A stretch of DNA of 64,000 nt from Bacteroidota bacterium (GCA_018267725.1 JAFDXY010000020.1:62001-126000); one strand, 5' to 3'; numbered from the stretch's first letter, positions 16,304 through 25,744 are shown. Notes: generated by a model from the sequence alone, not told the origin. Made by a program: numbers and translations.

Positions 16304-17035
16304 ATGTCAGCAGGTGTTTCTCCTACCGTAAACAGATTAGTAAACGTTTTTGTATGCGTTGGTGCATCAGTTGTAATATTTGGTGCCATGGCAAAAATTC
16401 TTCACCTTTCATGGGCTGATTGGGCCCTGAAAATTGGTTTAACTACCGAGGCATTAATTTTCTTGGTATATGCTATGCTACCTCCTCCAGATTCTGGGCA
16501 TGCTCCAGAACCAAAAACAGTTGCAAAACCAAATGCCCCTGAAATAGATTGGGATAGTTTTAAAGTAGATCTTTCTAAAATGAGTGGCAATTTTCAAAAA
16601 TTAGGAAATACTGTTAATCAAATGACAGAGTTAGGAGATGTTGTAAAATCAACCGGCGATTTTAGTGCAAAAGCAAAAGAAGCAGCAGGTGCATTAGGTA
16701 CAGTTGCAGGTGCAGTTACACAAACTACTACCAATTTATCTGCATTAAATGCATCTTCAGAAGGCGTAAAACAATTCCAATCTCAAATACAAGTAATGAC
16801 AAAGAATTTAGGTTCTTTAAATGCAGTGTATGAATTAGAATTACAAGAAAGCAACAATCATTTAAAATCATTAAATCAGTTTTACGGAAAATTAGCTCAA
16901 GCCTCTGCAGCAATGAATGCAAGTGCCGACGATGCAATGAAAGCAAAAGAACAAATAAGCACATTAGCTGTAAATCTTGGTAAATTAAATCAAGTATATG
17001 GCAATATGTTAAGTGCTATGCAAGGAGGCAGATAG
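16304..17035 (+). CDS. gldL: Gliding motility / type IX secretion protein GldL (PorL)
   Basis: GldL is the inner-membrane stator-like part of the type IX rotary motor and uses proton motive force with GldM. The 243-residue protein has two transmembrane helices near the N-terminus (about residues 10-35 and 45-62; VNVFVCVGASVVIFGAMAKIL and ALIFLVYAML), followed by a cytoplasmic coiled-coil tail rich in Q, N and S. A Glu lies in the second helix (LTTEALIFLVY), as expected for the proton-sensing residue. It sits 68 bases after gldK and is co-directional. Confidence 0.94.
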   Translation: MSAGVSPTVNRLVNVFVCVGASVVIFGAMAKILHLSWADWALKIGLTTEALIFLVYAMLPPPDSGHAPEPKTVAKPNAPEIDWDSFKVDLSKMSGNFQKLGNTVNQMTELGDVVKSTGDFSAKAKEAAGALGTVAGAVTQTTTNLSALNASSEGVKQFQSQIQVMTKNLGSLNAVYELELQESNNHLKSLNQFYGKLAQASAAMNASADDAMKAKEQISTLAVNLGKLNQVYGNMLSAMQGGR

Positions 17036-17102
17036 TAACATTTTTGATTATAAAATTTAATTGAAAAAAATTACAACCAAAACCTAAAATCTTTATAAAC
17101 AA

Positions 17103-18662
17103 ATGTCATTACCTAAAGAGCCGAGGCAGAAAATGATTAATATGATGTATTTAGTGCTTACAGCATTGTTGGCACTAAATGTATCATCACAAATATTAGA
17201 AGCATTTAAAACTGTTGATAATAGTTTAAACACAGCAACAGGAACAATTGAAAAGAAAAACGAAGAAATATTTAAATCATTCGAAGCTAAATTAAAAGAC
17301 CCCGCAAACCGTGCAAAAGCAGAAGAGTGGCAGCCAAGAGCTTTACAAGCAAAAAAATTGGCTGATGATATGATAACCTATATTGATGCATTAAAGTTAG
17401 AATTAAAACAAGAATCGGGCTTGCAAATGAAAGACGGGAAAGAAGATTATCGTGAAGATAATTTAGATGCTGCTACTCGTTTATTTGTTGAAGAGCCACC
17501 AACCGGAAAAGGAAAAGGTAAAGAATTATTAGCAAAATTAACTTCTTATAAAGAAGGATTATTAGCTATTCATCCGGATATTAAAAAAGACCTTGAAGCT
17601 ACTTTACCAATAGATTTAAGTATGCCTATTTCAAAAAATAGCGAAGCAAGTAAAAGTAATTGGGAGTATGGATATTTCCATATGACACCAACTATTGCAG
17701 CCATTACATTGTTAAGCAAATTTGAAAACGACGTAAAAAATAGCGAAGCACAAGTAGTTGAATATTGCCATAAAAAAGTGGGAGAGGTTGCTATTCAGTT
17801 TGATACATATCAACCATTAATAGGTCAAAGTGCAGAATACTTATTACCAGGAAGTGAATTAAGAATTACTGCTGGTATTGGTGCATACAGTTCTGCGGCA
17901 CAACCGGTTGTAACTGTTAATGGGGCACCTGCTACTAAACAACCAGATGGCAGTTTAATGTGGAAGACTACAGTAAATAGTGTGGGCCCTGCACAAGCTA
18001 ATGTAGTTATAACTTATAAAAAATTAGATGGTACTACAGAAAGCAAAACAGTACCTGTAAAATACACAGTAGGCTCGCCAACAGGTGTACATATTAGTGC
18101 AGAAAAATTAAATGTGTTATATGTTGGTTTAGATAATGAAATTTCAATTTCAGGAGGTAGCAAAGGTGCAGAATCAATACAGGCTTCCGCAAGCGAAGGC
18201 TCTCTGAAAAAAACAGGCCCAGGTGTTTATACAATTGATCCTGAAACTATTGGAAGTGGAACAATTACCATTACTGCTTCTGTAGACGGCAAAACAACAA
18301 CAAAACAATTTAAAGTAAGAAATGTACCTCCACCAACACCAATGGTAGCAGGTAATGCCGGTGGTAAAATGTCGGCAAATCAATTTAAAGCATCACAAGG
18401 CGTTAGTTCTATTCTAAAAGACTTTTTATATGATGGTGTGAAATATACAGTTGTAGGATATGTATTTGTTTGTACAGGTAAAGGATTTGAAAACGGTCCT
18501 CAATACACACAAGTAAACGGAGCATATTATAATGCAGAAGCAAATAGAATTAAAGAAATGTGTAAACCCGGTTCTTCTGTAATTATTAGTGATATTTATG
18601 TTGAAGGTCCTGGAGGAAGAAGAAAATTAGATGGTACTCTTGCTTTTAATTTAACTCCATAA
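17103..18662 (+). CDS. gldM: Gliding motility / type IX secretion protein GldM (PorM)
   Basis: GldM is the long periplasmic shaft of the type IX motor, anchored in the inner membrane beside GldL. The 519-residue length is normal. The N-terminus PKEPRQKMINMMYLVLTALLALNVSSQILEA is the diagnostic transmembrane segment. It is followed by a helical domain (about 40-220) and several beta-sandwich domains up to the C-terminus (SGVHISAEKLNVLYVGLDNE-like GVHISAEKLNVLYVG, then DGVKYTVVGYVFVC). The spacing to gldN is 30 bases, so they are one operon. Confidence 0.96.
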   Translation: MSLPKEPRQKMINMMYLVLTALLALNVSSQILEAFKTVDNSLNTATGTIEKKNEEIFKSFEAKLKDPANRAKAEEWQPRALQAKKLADDMITYIDALKLELKQESGLQMKDGKEDYREDNLDAATRLFVEEPPTGKGKGKELLAKLTSYKEGLLAIHPDIKKDLEATLPIDLSMPISKNSEASKSNWEYGYFHMTPTIAAITLLSKFENDVKNSEAQVVEYCHKKVGEVAIQFDTYQPLIGQSAEYLLPGSELRITAGIGAYSSAAQPVVTVNGAPATKQPDGSLMWKTTVNSVGPAQANVVITYKKLDGTTESKTVPVKYTVGSPTGVHISAEKLNVLYVGLDNEISISGGSKGAESIQASASEGSLKKTGPGVYTIDPETIGSGTITITASVDGKTTTKQFKVRNVPPPTPMVAGNAGGKMSANQFKASQGVSSILKDFLYDGVKYTVVGYVFVCTGKGFENGPQYTQVNGAYYNAEANRIKEMCKPGSSVIISDIYVEGPGGRRKLDGTLAFNLTP

Positions 18663-18692
18663 GTAAATTAGATTTAAACCAAATTCAGAGAT

Positions 18693-19886
18693 ATGAAATT
18701 GTTATGTGTTAAGCGTATTTTTTTGGTTGCAGGTTTTAGTATACTGCTTACTAATGTATTTGCACAAAATACCAATAAGCCTAAAACAACAAAAACTAAA
18801 ACAACAAACAAAACCACTCAAACTGCCGATCCTTTTGGTGGTTCAAACAACGGTAATAATAATGGTGGAAACAATACCGATCCATTTGGTGCAAACCAAA
18901 ATAAAACAAATACAACACCTAATAACAAAGCTAAAACCAATACTTCAGACCCGTTTGGTGCAGACGCAAACTCAGGAAAAGCTTCTGCAGGAAATAATAA
19001 CAAGAAAGATACTACTGGCAAAAAAACTACGTTACCTTATACTTTTAAACAATCAGAAAGTGGTAATCCTTTAACTACAGTTTCTAAGCCGTCAAACAGA
19101 TTAGATAATGGCTCTGATGAAAATAAAATTAGAGATAGAACCCCAATGCCTTATGATTATATAAGAGAAGATGATGCATTTTTTAGAGAAAGATTATGGA
19201 GTATTATTGATGCCAGAGAAAAGATGAATTTGATTTTCAAAGACCCAAGAGTAGATGATAACGGGAGCCAAATGTTTTTTGCAATATTATATAAAGCTGT
19301 TGCAACCGGAGAAGTTCAGGCTTTTTCTGATGATGCTTTTAGAGACAGTATTCCTAAAAGTGTATTCATTAAAAAATTTTCAGGCGGGTTAGATACAATA
19401 CCTGTTAAAGGAGATTTAGATAATCCTGATAAAGTTACCGGATACGAAGTAAGACAAAATGACTTTCCAATAGATTCTGTTTATCAATTTCAAATAAAAG
19501 AAGACATTATATTCGATAAAGAATCTTCAAGATTAGTACATAGAATTATAGGAATTGCCCCTATGGCACCGCCAATTTTAAATGGTAAAATAATTGAAGG
19601 TGTTGGCAACCAAAGTCAAATACAATTTTGGGTTTATTATCCCGAATTACGTGCATTGTTAGCAAAATACCGAATATATAATCCTAAAAACATGGGTGCC
19701 AGAATGACTTGGGAAGATATGTTTGAAGCTCACATGTTTTCAAGTTACATAGTAAAATCAACACTAAATAACTTTAAAGACGAATATTTGAAAGCTTACA
19801 TTCATGATCCTCTTTTTAGATTATTAGAAGGCGAAAAAATAAAAGAGAAAATCTTCAATTTTGAGCAAAACTTATGGCAATATTAA
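18693..19886 (+). CDS. gldN: Gliding motility / type IX secretion protein GldN (PorN)
   Basis: GldN associates with GldK in the periplasmic ring of the type IX secretion system. The signal peptide ends near LLTNVFAQN. Residues about 28-115 form a long low-complexity linker rich in N, T, K and G with three copies of the word DPFG, at spacings of about 20-25 residues. The conserved GldN domain starts near MPYDYIREDDAFFRERLWSIIDAREKMNL and runs to the end. The protein is 397 residues long, longer than the roughly 300 usual for the family because of the linker. A strong terminator follows, closing the gldKLMN operon. Confidence 0.95.
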   Translation: MKLLCVKRIFLVAGFSILLTNVFAQNTNKPKTTKTKTTNKTTQTADPFGGSNNGNNNGGNNTDPFGANQNKTNTTPNNKAKTNTSDPFGADANSGKASAGNNNKKDTTGKKTTLPYTFKQSESGNPLTTVSKPSNRLDNGSDENKIRDRTPMPYDYIREDDAFFRERLWSIIDAREKMNLIFKDPRVDDNGSQMFFAILYKAVATGEVQAFSDDAFRDSIPKSVFIKKFSGGLDTIPVKGDLDNPDKVTGYEVRQNDFPIDSVYQFQIKEDIIFDKESSRLVHRIIGIAPMAPPILNGKIIEGVGNQSQIQFWVYYPELRALLAKYRIYNPKNMGARMTWEDMFEAHMFSSYIVKSTLNNFKDEYLKAYIHDPLFRLLEGEKIKEKIFNFEQNLWQY

Positions 19887-19914
19887 AATAACCATAATTC
19901 AATAAAAACACTGT

Positions 19915-19940
19915 AAAAGGAGCTATAATAGGCTCCTTTT
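19915..19940 (+). terminator. Terminator of the gldKLMN operon
   Basis: A 9-bp stem (AAAAGGAGC / GCTCCTTTT) lies 29 bases after the gldN stop and runs into T-rich sequence. Confidence 0.85.
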
Positions 19941-20035
19941 ATAATTTTTATAAAAACATAAATTATTTTTTGTTTTCTTTAAAACAAAGTACTATTTTAG
20001 CAGCGGTTTTTCATAGGATATTGGATTTTAAAAAC

Positions 20036-20067
20036 GGGGCTGGATTTTTATCCTGGCCCTTTTTTTA
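20036..20067 (+). terminator. Second terminator-like hairpin between gldN and fabI
   Basis: An imperfect GC-rich stem (GGGGCTGGA / TCCTGGCCC) is followed by seven T. It has no gene before it after the gldN terminator, so it may end a short untranslated RNA from about 19960 to 20067. The rest of this 271-base gap has no open frame of note. Confidence 0.5.
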
Positions 20068-20157
20068 TTTATAAAACTACTTTTATATTGTTTATCCTAA
20101 TACGCTCATTCATTCAATTTATCAATTACTTTTACATCTCATAAAACAAAATTTAGT

Positions 20158-20976
20158 ATGCCGTATAATTTATTGAAAGGTAAACGAGGTATTATAACTG
20201 GTGCATTAGATACTAACTCTATTGCATGGAAAGTTGCAGAAAAAGCACACGAAGAAGGTGCAACATTTGTATTAACCAATGCACCCATTGCTATGCGTAT
20301 GGGTGAAATAAATAAATTAGCCGAAGCAACTAACTCAAAAATTATTCCTGCTGATGCTACTAATGTTGATGAACTTACAACGCTCTTTACTCAATCTCAA
20401 GAAGTATTAGGAGGTAAAATTGATTTTGTATTACACTCAATAGGAATGAGCGTAAACATTCGCAAAAAAGTACCCTATACAGAAAGTAATTACGATTATT
20501 TTATGAAAGGAATTGATGTTAGTGCTTTAAGTTTTCATAAAATGTTGGCGGTTGCAAAAAAATTAGATGCAATAAACGAGTGGGGAAGTGTAGTAGCATT
20601 AACCTATATGGCAGCACAACGTACATTTCCTTTTTATACCGATATGGCAGATATTAAAGCTATGCTTGAATCAATAGGCAGAAGTTTTGGCTACCATTAC
20701 GGGTTAGAGAAAAAAGTAAGAATAAATACGGTATCTCAATCTCCTACTAAAACAACAGCAGGCACAGGCATTAAAGGCTTTGGCGATTTTTATGATTATG
20801 CAAATGCAGTTGCACCATTAGGTAATGCTACCGCAGAAGATTGTGCAAATTATTGTATTACATTATTTTCTGATTTAACAAGAATGGTTACTATGCAAAA
20901 TTTATTTCACGATGGAGGTTATTCAAACACAGGCGTAAGTAATGAAGTAATGCATAAACTGGGCATTAACAATTAA
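20158..20976 (+). CDS. fabI: Enoyl-[acyl-carrier-protein] reductase FabI (NADH)
   Basis: FabI reduces trans-2-enoyl-ACP in the last step of each fatty-acid elongation cycle. This short-chain-dehydrogenase fold protein has the altered FabI glycine motif GALDTNSIAWKVAEKAHEEG for NADH binding, DFVLHSIGM, and the Tyr-x6-Lys active site in FPFYTDMADIK. VRINTVSQSPTKTTAGTGI and HDGGYSNTG are also typical. The length of 272 is normal. FabI is the usual enoyl reductase in this phylum and the target of triclosan-type inhibitors. It is flanked by terminator hairpins, so it is a single-gene unit. Confidence 0.96.
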   Translation: MPYNLLKGKRGIITGALDTNSIAWKVAEKAHEEGATFVLTNAPIAMRMGEINKLAEATNSKIIPADATNVDELTTLFTQSQEVLGGKIDFVLHSIGMSVNIRKKVPYTESNYDYFMKGIDVSALSFHKMLAVAKKLDAINEWGSVVALTYMAAQRTFPFYTDMADIKAMLESIGRSFGYHYGLEKKVRINTVSQSPTKTTAGTGIKGFGDFYDYANAVAPLGNATAEDCANYCITLFSDLTRMVTMQNLFHDGGYSNTGVSNEVMHKLGINN

Positions 20977-20993
20977 TATATTTTCTTAATACA

Positions 20994-21017
20994 TACGCCG
21001 ATACAAAATATCGGCGT
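20994..21017. terminator. Hairpin after fabI
   Basis: A perfect 10-bp stem (TACGCCGATA / TATCGGCGTA) with a CAAA-type loop sits 18 bases after the fabI stop. It has only a short T-rich tail. Confidence 0.75.
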
Positions 21018-21039
21018 AGTTGTTTACAATTAAATTTTA

Positions 21040-21327
21040 ATGAACACACTATTATTTCAATTATCTAACCAAGCAATACAAACTATTGGTTATGTTGGTA
21101 CGTTTTTAACTTCGGTTACATTTATTCCGCAAGTTATAAAATCATGGCAATCAAAAAGTGTTGGAGACCTAAGTGTATTAATGGTATTAATTGTAATTAT
21201 AAGTACCATTGTTTGGTTAATTTATGGCTTTGGTATTGATAATGGCGGCCCTGTAATTGTTGCCAATTTTGTGGTATTAATTTTAAGTTTAGTATTGCTA
21301 TATTTTAAGTTTACTTTTAAAAAATAA
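21040..21327 (+). CDS. SemiSWEET-type sugar transporter (PQ-loop protein)
   Basis: This 95-residue membrane protein has three predicted transmembrane helices, the half-repeat of a eukaryotic SWEET transporter. Two copies would pair to form a facilitative sugar channel. The first helix (IGYVGTFLTSVTFIPQVIKSW) carries the PQ motif. Helix two is VLMVLIVIISTIVWLIYGFG and helix three is VIVANFVVLILSLVLLY. The Asn of the third helix matches the usual substrate-pocket Asn. The substrate is not predictable from sequence. It is a lone gene between fabI and porX. Confidence 0.9.
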   Translation: MNTLLFQLSNQAIQTIGYVGTFLTSVTFIPQVIKSWQSKSVGDLSVLMVLIVIISTIVWLIYGFGIDNGGPVIVANFVVLILSLVLLYFKFTFKK

Positions 21328-21415
21328 ACCACTTCACTTTCTTATCTTGTATTAGTTTTTAAATACTGCAAAAGCAGTAGTGGTAATTTGTTTGCTGTTA
21401 TCTAAACATTGTATT

Positions 21416-22972
21416 ATGCCTTTAGCCAATATTGTATGGGTTGATGATGAAATTGAAAGCCTTCAATCTCAAAAATTATTTTTAGAAAGTAAAGGCTACG
21501 CCATAAACACTTTTGCCAGCGGATTTGATGCAATTGAATTTGTGAAAAAAAATAATATAGATGTTGTTTTGTTAGATGAATCTATGCCTGGTATTACAGG
21601 CTTGCAAACACTTTCAAAAATTAAAGAAATTAATAACCATTTACCGGTAGTAATGATTACTAAAAATGAAACCGAAACTTTAATGGAAGAAGCTATTGGC
21701 AGCCAAATAACCGATTATTTATTAAAACCCGTAAATCCAAATCAGGTACTGCTTTGCTTAAAAAAAATTATTGATAATAAAAGATTAATTGCAGAAAAAA
21801 CAACAACAGCTTATCAACAACAATTCAGAGAATTGTTTATGGCATTAAACAATAATCCTGATTATAATGAATGGATGGAGATTTATAAAAAATTAGTTTT
21901 TTGGGAATTAGAAATGGAAAAAAGCGATAGCCCTGAAATGCAAGAAATACTTTCTCAGCAAAAAAATGAAGCTAATACAGAATTTTTTAAATATATATCA
22001 AAAAATTATTCTAAATGGATGCAACCTAAAAATATTGAAGCTCCGGTAATGAGCCATAACCTTTTACAATTTAAAGTGTTGCCCCATGTTGAACCCGGTG
22101 TTCCTTTATTTTTTATATTAATTGATAACCTTCGGTTTGATCAATGGAAAGCCATACAACCCATATTTGCCGAGAGTTTTAGAATATTAGAAGAAGAAAC
22201 TTTTTATTCTGTTTTACCAACAGCTACACAATACAGTCGTAATGCAATATTTAGCGGTTTACTTCCCGTAGATATTCAAAAACAATTTCCGCAACAATGG
22301 AAAAATGATGAAGATGAAGGCGGAAAAAATTTATTTGAAGAAGATTTTTTTAAAGCACAATTAAAAAAGTTTAAAAAAGATAATTTTAAAACAAATTATA
22401 CCAAAGTTTTAAATCATAACGATGGACAACAATTAGTAAACAATATTCATAATTTATTAAACAACGATTTGAATATAATTGTTTACAATTTTGTTGATAT
22501 GCTTAGCCATGCCCGCACAGAAATGGAAGTATTAAAAGAATTGGCAGCCGATGAAAAAAGTTACAGAAGCGTTACCAAAAGCTGGTTTGAGCATAGCCCT
22601 TTGCATACAGCATTAAAAAAAATAGCTGATAAAAAAATAAAAGTAATTGTTGCAACAGATCATGGAAGTATTAAAGTTAAAACACCTTATAAGGTTTTAG
22701 GAGATAAACAAACTACCACAAATCTTAGATATAAGCATGGTAGAAATTTGAATTATGAAGCAAAAGATGTATTAGCATTTCGTAACCCAAACGATGCAGG
22801 CTTGCCAGTACCAACGGTAAATTCGTCTTTTATTTTTGCAAAAGAAGATGGCTTTTTATGTTATCCCAACAATTATAATCATTACGTTAATTATTATAAA
22901 AATACATTTCAACATGGCGGCGTAAGTTTAGAAGAAATGATAATACCCATTATAAAAATGGTTAGTAAATAA
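21416..22972 (+). CDS. porX: Type IX secretion response regulator PorX (receiver plus PglZ phosphatase)
   Basis: PorX is the response regulator that, with the histidine kinase PorY, controls type IX secretion genes. The 518-residue protein has an N-terminal receiver domain (about 1-120) with acidic pocket VDDE and phospho-acceptor Asp54 in VLLDESMPG, plus the switch Lys in LLKPVNPNQ. A helical linker follows. The C-terminal half (about 200-518) is a PglZ alkaline-phosphatase-superfamily domain with FILIDNLRFDQW, TATQYSRNAIFSG and VATDHGS. PglZ of PorX is reported to act on oligonucleotides. I choose the ATG at 21416 because MPLANIVWVDDE is the family start. PorX normally signals to an ECF factor (SigP); the ECF gene at 33.2 kb is not shown to be that one. 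Confidence 0.96.
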   Translation: MPLANIVWVDDEIESLQSQKLFLESKGYAINTFASGFDAIEFVKKNNIDVVLLDESMPGITGLQTLSKIKEINNHLPVVMITKNETETLMEEAIGSQITDYLLKPVNPNQVLLCLKKIIDNKRLIAEKTTTAYQQQFRELFMALNNNPDYNEWMEIYKKLVFWELEMEKSDSPEMQEILSQQKNEANTEFFKYISKNYSKWMQPKNIEAPVMSHNLLQFKVLPHVEPGVPLFFILIDNLRFDQWKAIQPIFAESFRILEEETFYSVLPTATQYSRNAIFSGLLPVDIQKQFPQQWKNDEDEGGKNLFEEDFFKAQLKKFKKDNFKTNYTKVLNHNDGQQLVNNIHNLLNNDLNIIVYNFVDMLSHARTEMEVLKELAADEKSYRSVTKSWFEHSPLHTALKKIADKKIKVIVATDHGSIKVKTPYKVLGDKQTTTNLRYKHGRNLNYEAKDVLAFRNPNDAGLPVPTVNSSFIFAKEDGFLCYPNNYNHYVNYYKNTFQHGGVSLEEMIIPIIKMVSK

Positions 22973-23010
22973 AATATTCATTCTTGTATTCATTACAACA
23001 ATCAATATAG

Positions 23011-23043
23011 TTTTCCCAATTGTATAAATAGCTTTTCCCAATT
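23011..23043. promoter_or_regulatory. Two direct TTTTCCCAATT copies upstream of a TonB receptor
   Basis: TTTTCCCAATT occurs at 23011-23021 and 23033-23043, exactly 22 bases apart, about two helical turns. This is a plausible paired binding site for a regulator of the receptor gene that starts at 23105. No Fur-like palindrome was seen. Confidence 0.4.
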
Positions 23044-23104
23044 CGGCAGTAGCAATTTCTTTTTCAAAATCATTTTTGCAAACCCAAATTTAAAGGTTAT
23101 AAAA

Positions 23105-25564
23105 ATGATTAATTACATGAAATCAATTACACTATTCTTATTTCTTATTTATACTTCTATTTCTTTTGCCAACACCGATGAAAAGCCTATGAGTACTGTA
23201 TTTGGTAAAGTTGTTACTACCGATAACCAACCTGCCATTGGCGTAACAGTATTATTAAAAAATAAATTGAAAACAAAAACAACACTTACGAACGAAGAAG
23301 GTTTTTTTGAATTTACACATATTGTGGCAGGCAGCTATCAAATAGAAATTTCTTTTGTTGGGCATCAAACAATTAATAAAACAATTTTTGTTGAAGAAGG
23401 TAAAAAAATAAATATATCTTTTCAATTAAAACTATCTGAAAAACAATTAGAAGAAATTACGGTTACCTCAACCAATAAAAAATTAAGTTCAACTAAATTA
23501 AATATTGCCGATAGAGATATGCCACAAACAACAGGTTTTGTTAGCAATAAAATTATTACCGACCAACAAGCTATTCGTATTGGTGATATAGTTAAAAATG
23601 TTCCGGGAGTTTCTTTAACACAAACACGTTTTGGTGTAAATGAATCTTATGCTGCAAGAGGCTATACTATTGGCATTACAGGCGGTGCAGGCGGAGGCAG
23701 TATTTTTAAAAACGGCTTACCAGTAAACATTGCGGGCATACCCGAAGCTGTAGGTATAGAACAAGTTGAAATTATAAAAGGAAGCTCAGCATTTTTATAT
23801 GGAAGCTCCTCTGGTGGTTTAATTATAAATATGGTTACTAAAAAACCTAAATATAATTTTGGCGGAGAAGTATTAATGAATATTGGAAGCAATCAACAAT
23901 ACAAACCTGTTGTTGATATGTATGGACCACTTACAAAAAAATTAGCGTATCGTTTTGTTGGAAGTTATGAAAATGATAATAGCTATCGCGATGTTGTAAA
24001 AACAAAACGTGTATATATTAATCCTTCATTGTTATATAAGTTTGGAGAGAACACTTCTTTATTAGTTCAAGGAGATTATTTGAATGCACAATTAACACCA
24101 GACCCCGGAGTTGGTTTATTAGATAGTGGAAGAATTTTAACTAAAGCCATACCACGTTCAAGATTTCAAAATGTTGCATGGGCTTATAATAATGTAATTC
24201 AAAATTCAGTTTCAGCAGCATTTAAACATACATTTCATAATCAATTTTTATTTAATGTATTTGCTTCTTATCAAAATACAGATGTTGATTCTTACGGCTC
24301 AGGAAACTTAAACACAGCAAGTGTTTCAGGTATTATTGCTCGCCCTTTGGCAAAAGCACATAGTATAGAAAAAGATTATGCAGTACAAATAAATTTGGAT
24401 GGAAAGTTTAATACAGGAAAAATGCTTCATCACTTTTTAGTAGGTGCAGATTTTACAAATATTACTACCCATACCGATGCATTTAAAATTACTACTTCAA
24501 CAGGTGCTATTTTAAAAACTTACGATACTATTAATTTACTAAATCCTTCTCAATACATTCAACGTACAGATATTCCCAATGCAATTAAAACAGCAATAAC
24601 AACAGCACCATCAAACAGAGTGGGAGTTTATTTTCAGGATTTAATTAGCATAACTAATCAACTAAAATTATTTGTTGGCTTGCGTTACACTTATCAAGCA
24701 ACTGTTCAAACAACTATTGATAGTATGGCAACTTCAACACGCCCGGCAATAACAATAAATGGCACAACACCAACTGCAACGTATAATGTATTGTCGCCCA
24801 AGTTAGGTTTAGTATATCAACCTGCACAAAACACATCTTTATTTATAAGTTATGCAAACAATTTTACAACCAATACAGGAGCAGATGTGTACGGAAATTT
24901 ATTGCCCGCTTCAATTATTAATCAATACGAAGCCGGAATAAAAAATAATTTTTTAAACGGAAAAATAAATACAACTATAAGCATCTATAAAATCATCAAC
25001 AGCAATTTAGCACAACAAGCACAATACAAAGCAGATGGCGTAACACCAAATACTGATGCTACTATAAAAACTTTAAACGGAGAAACAACAAGTGATGGAA
25101 TTGAAGTAGGCGTAAATGCAACACTTTCAAAAAATTTATATTTCATTACAGGTTATAGCTACAACTATATCAGATACACACATACAAAAGGAAACAAAGG
25201 CTCAAATATTGAAGGAGAACAATTAGTAAATGCTCCAAACAGCACAGCCAATGCAAGTATTTTTTATACATTATCTTCGGGTAAACTAAAAAATTTTAAA
25301 ATTGGTGCAACAGGTTTTTATACAGGCACTCGTTTTGGCGGATACAATAACACAATTGGGCAAACAATAGTAGGCAGCAGAATGATTGCATTATCAGATT
25401 TTACTACTGTAGATTTATCTGCCGGTTATACTTACAAAAAAATTACGTTGCAATTTAAATTATCAAATATTTTTAATGCATTAAGCTATTTAGTACACGA
25501 TAATTATAGCGTTACACCCATTGCACCACGCAGTTTAACGGCAACCATTAGTTATAAATTATAA
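23105..25564 (+). CDS. TonB-dependent receptor, siderophore type
   Basis: This 819-residue outer-membrane receptor is predicted to import a ferric siderophore using TonB energy. The signal peptide (MKSITLFLFLIYTSISFAN) begins at codon 5, so 23117 is an alternative start. It continues with a carboxypeptidase-regulatory-like domain (about 30-115, FGKVVTTDNQPAIGVTVLLK), then a plug with SAARGYTIG-like YAARGYTIGITGG, VEIIKGSSAFLYGSSSGGLIINMVTKKP. The barrel fills residues 260-819 and ends ITATISYKL. The YAARGY and GSSSGGLIN-type plug motifs resemble FhuE/ferrichrome receptors more than SusC. No adjacent siderophore synthesis or Fur genes are present. Confidence 0.87.
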   Translation: MINYMKSITLFLFLIYTSISFANTDEKPMSTVFGKVVTTDNQPAIGVTVLLKNKLKTKTTLTNEEGFFEFTHIVAGSYQIEISFVGHQTINKTIFVEEGKKINISFQLKLSEKQLEEITVTSTNKKLSSTKLNIADRDMPQTTGFVSNKIITDQQAIRIGDIVKNVPGVSLTQTRFGVNESYAARGYTIGITGGAGGGSIFKNGLPVNIAGIPEAVGIEQVEIIKGSSAFLYGSSSGGLIINMVTKKPKYNFGGEVLMNIGSNQQYKPVVDMYGPLTKKLAYRFVGSYENDNSYRDVVKTKRVYINPSLLYKFGENTSLLVQGDYLNAQLTPDPGVGLLDSGRILTKAIPRSRFQNVAWAYNNVIQNSVSAAFKHTFHNQFLFNVFASYQNTDVDSYGSGNLNTASVSGIIARPLAKAHSIEKDYAVQINLDGKFNTGKMLHHFLVGADFTNITTHTDAFKITTSTGAILKTYDTINLLNPSQYIQRTDIPNAIKTAITTAPSNRVGVYFQDLISITNQLKLFVGLRYTYQATVQTTIDSMATSTRPAITINGTTPTATYNVLSPKLGLVYQPAQNTSLFISYANNFTTNTGADVYGNLLPASIINQYEAGIKNNFLNGKINTTISIYKIINSNLAQQAQYKADGVTPNTDATIKTLNGETTSDGIEVGVNATLSKNLYFITGYSYNYIRYTHTKGNKGSNIEGEQLVNAPNSTANASIFYTLSSGKLKNFKIGATGFYTGTRFGGYNNTIGQTIVGSRMIALSDFTTVDLSAGYTYKKITLQFKLSNIFNALSYLVHDNYSVTPIAPRSLTATISYKL

Positions 25565-25591
25565 AATTTTGTAACAAACATTTTTATTACT

Positions 25592-25627
25592 ATTAAGCTT
25601 TCGTTGCGTCGCACACTTGTACGTTCC
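25592..25627 (+). repeat. Dispersed repeat (TTGCGTCGCACACTTGT core), copy 1
   Basis: This copy lies 28 bases after the TonB receptor stop. The core TTGCGTCGCACACTTGT is exactly shared with copies at 29172-29208 and (inverted) 41279-41320, and flanking bases are partly conserved. Confidence 0.75.
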
Positions 25628-25647
25628 AATCAATACTCAAACAATAA

Positions 25648-25681
25648 AACTAAAACGCATAAATATTTATGCGTTTTAGTT
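25648..25681. terminator. Terminator hairpin after the TonB receptor
   Basis: A perfect inverted repeat with AACTAAAACGCATA on the left arm and its complement on the right, followed by TTTT. It is the strongest terminator in this part of the window and works on both strands. Confidence 0.88.
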
Positions 25682-25744
25682 TTTAAAAAACTTAATTCAG
25701 GTTTTTTGTGGATAAATCAAAACTCCTCAAACCTAACTCCATCT

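Noticed and set aside
22973-23104. Cobalamin or other riboswitch before the TonB receptor
   Set aside because: No B12-box or conserved riboswitch core could be seen; only direct repeats are present.
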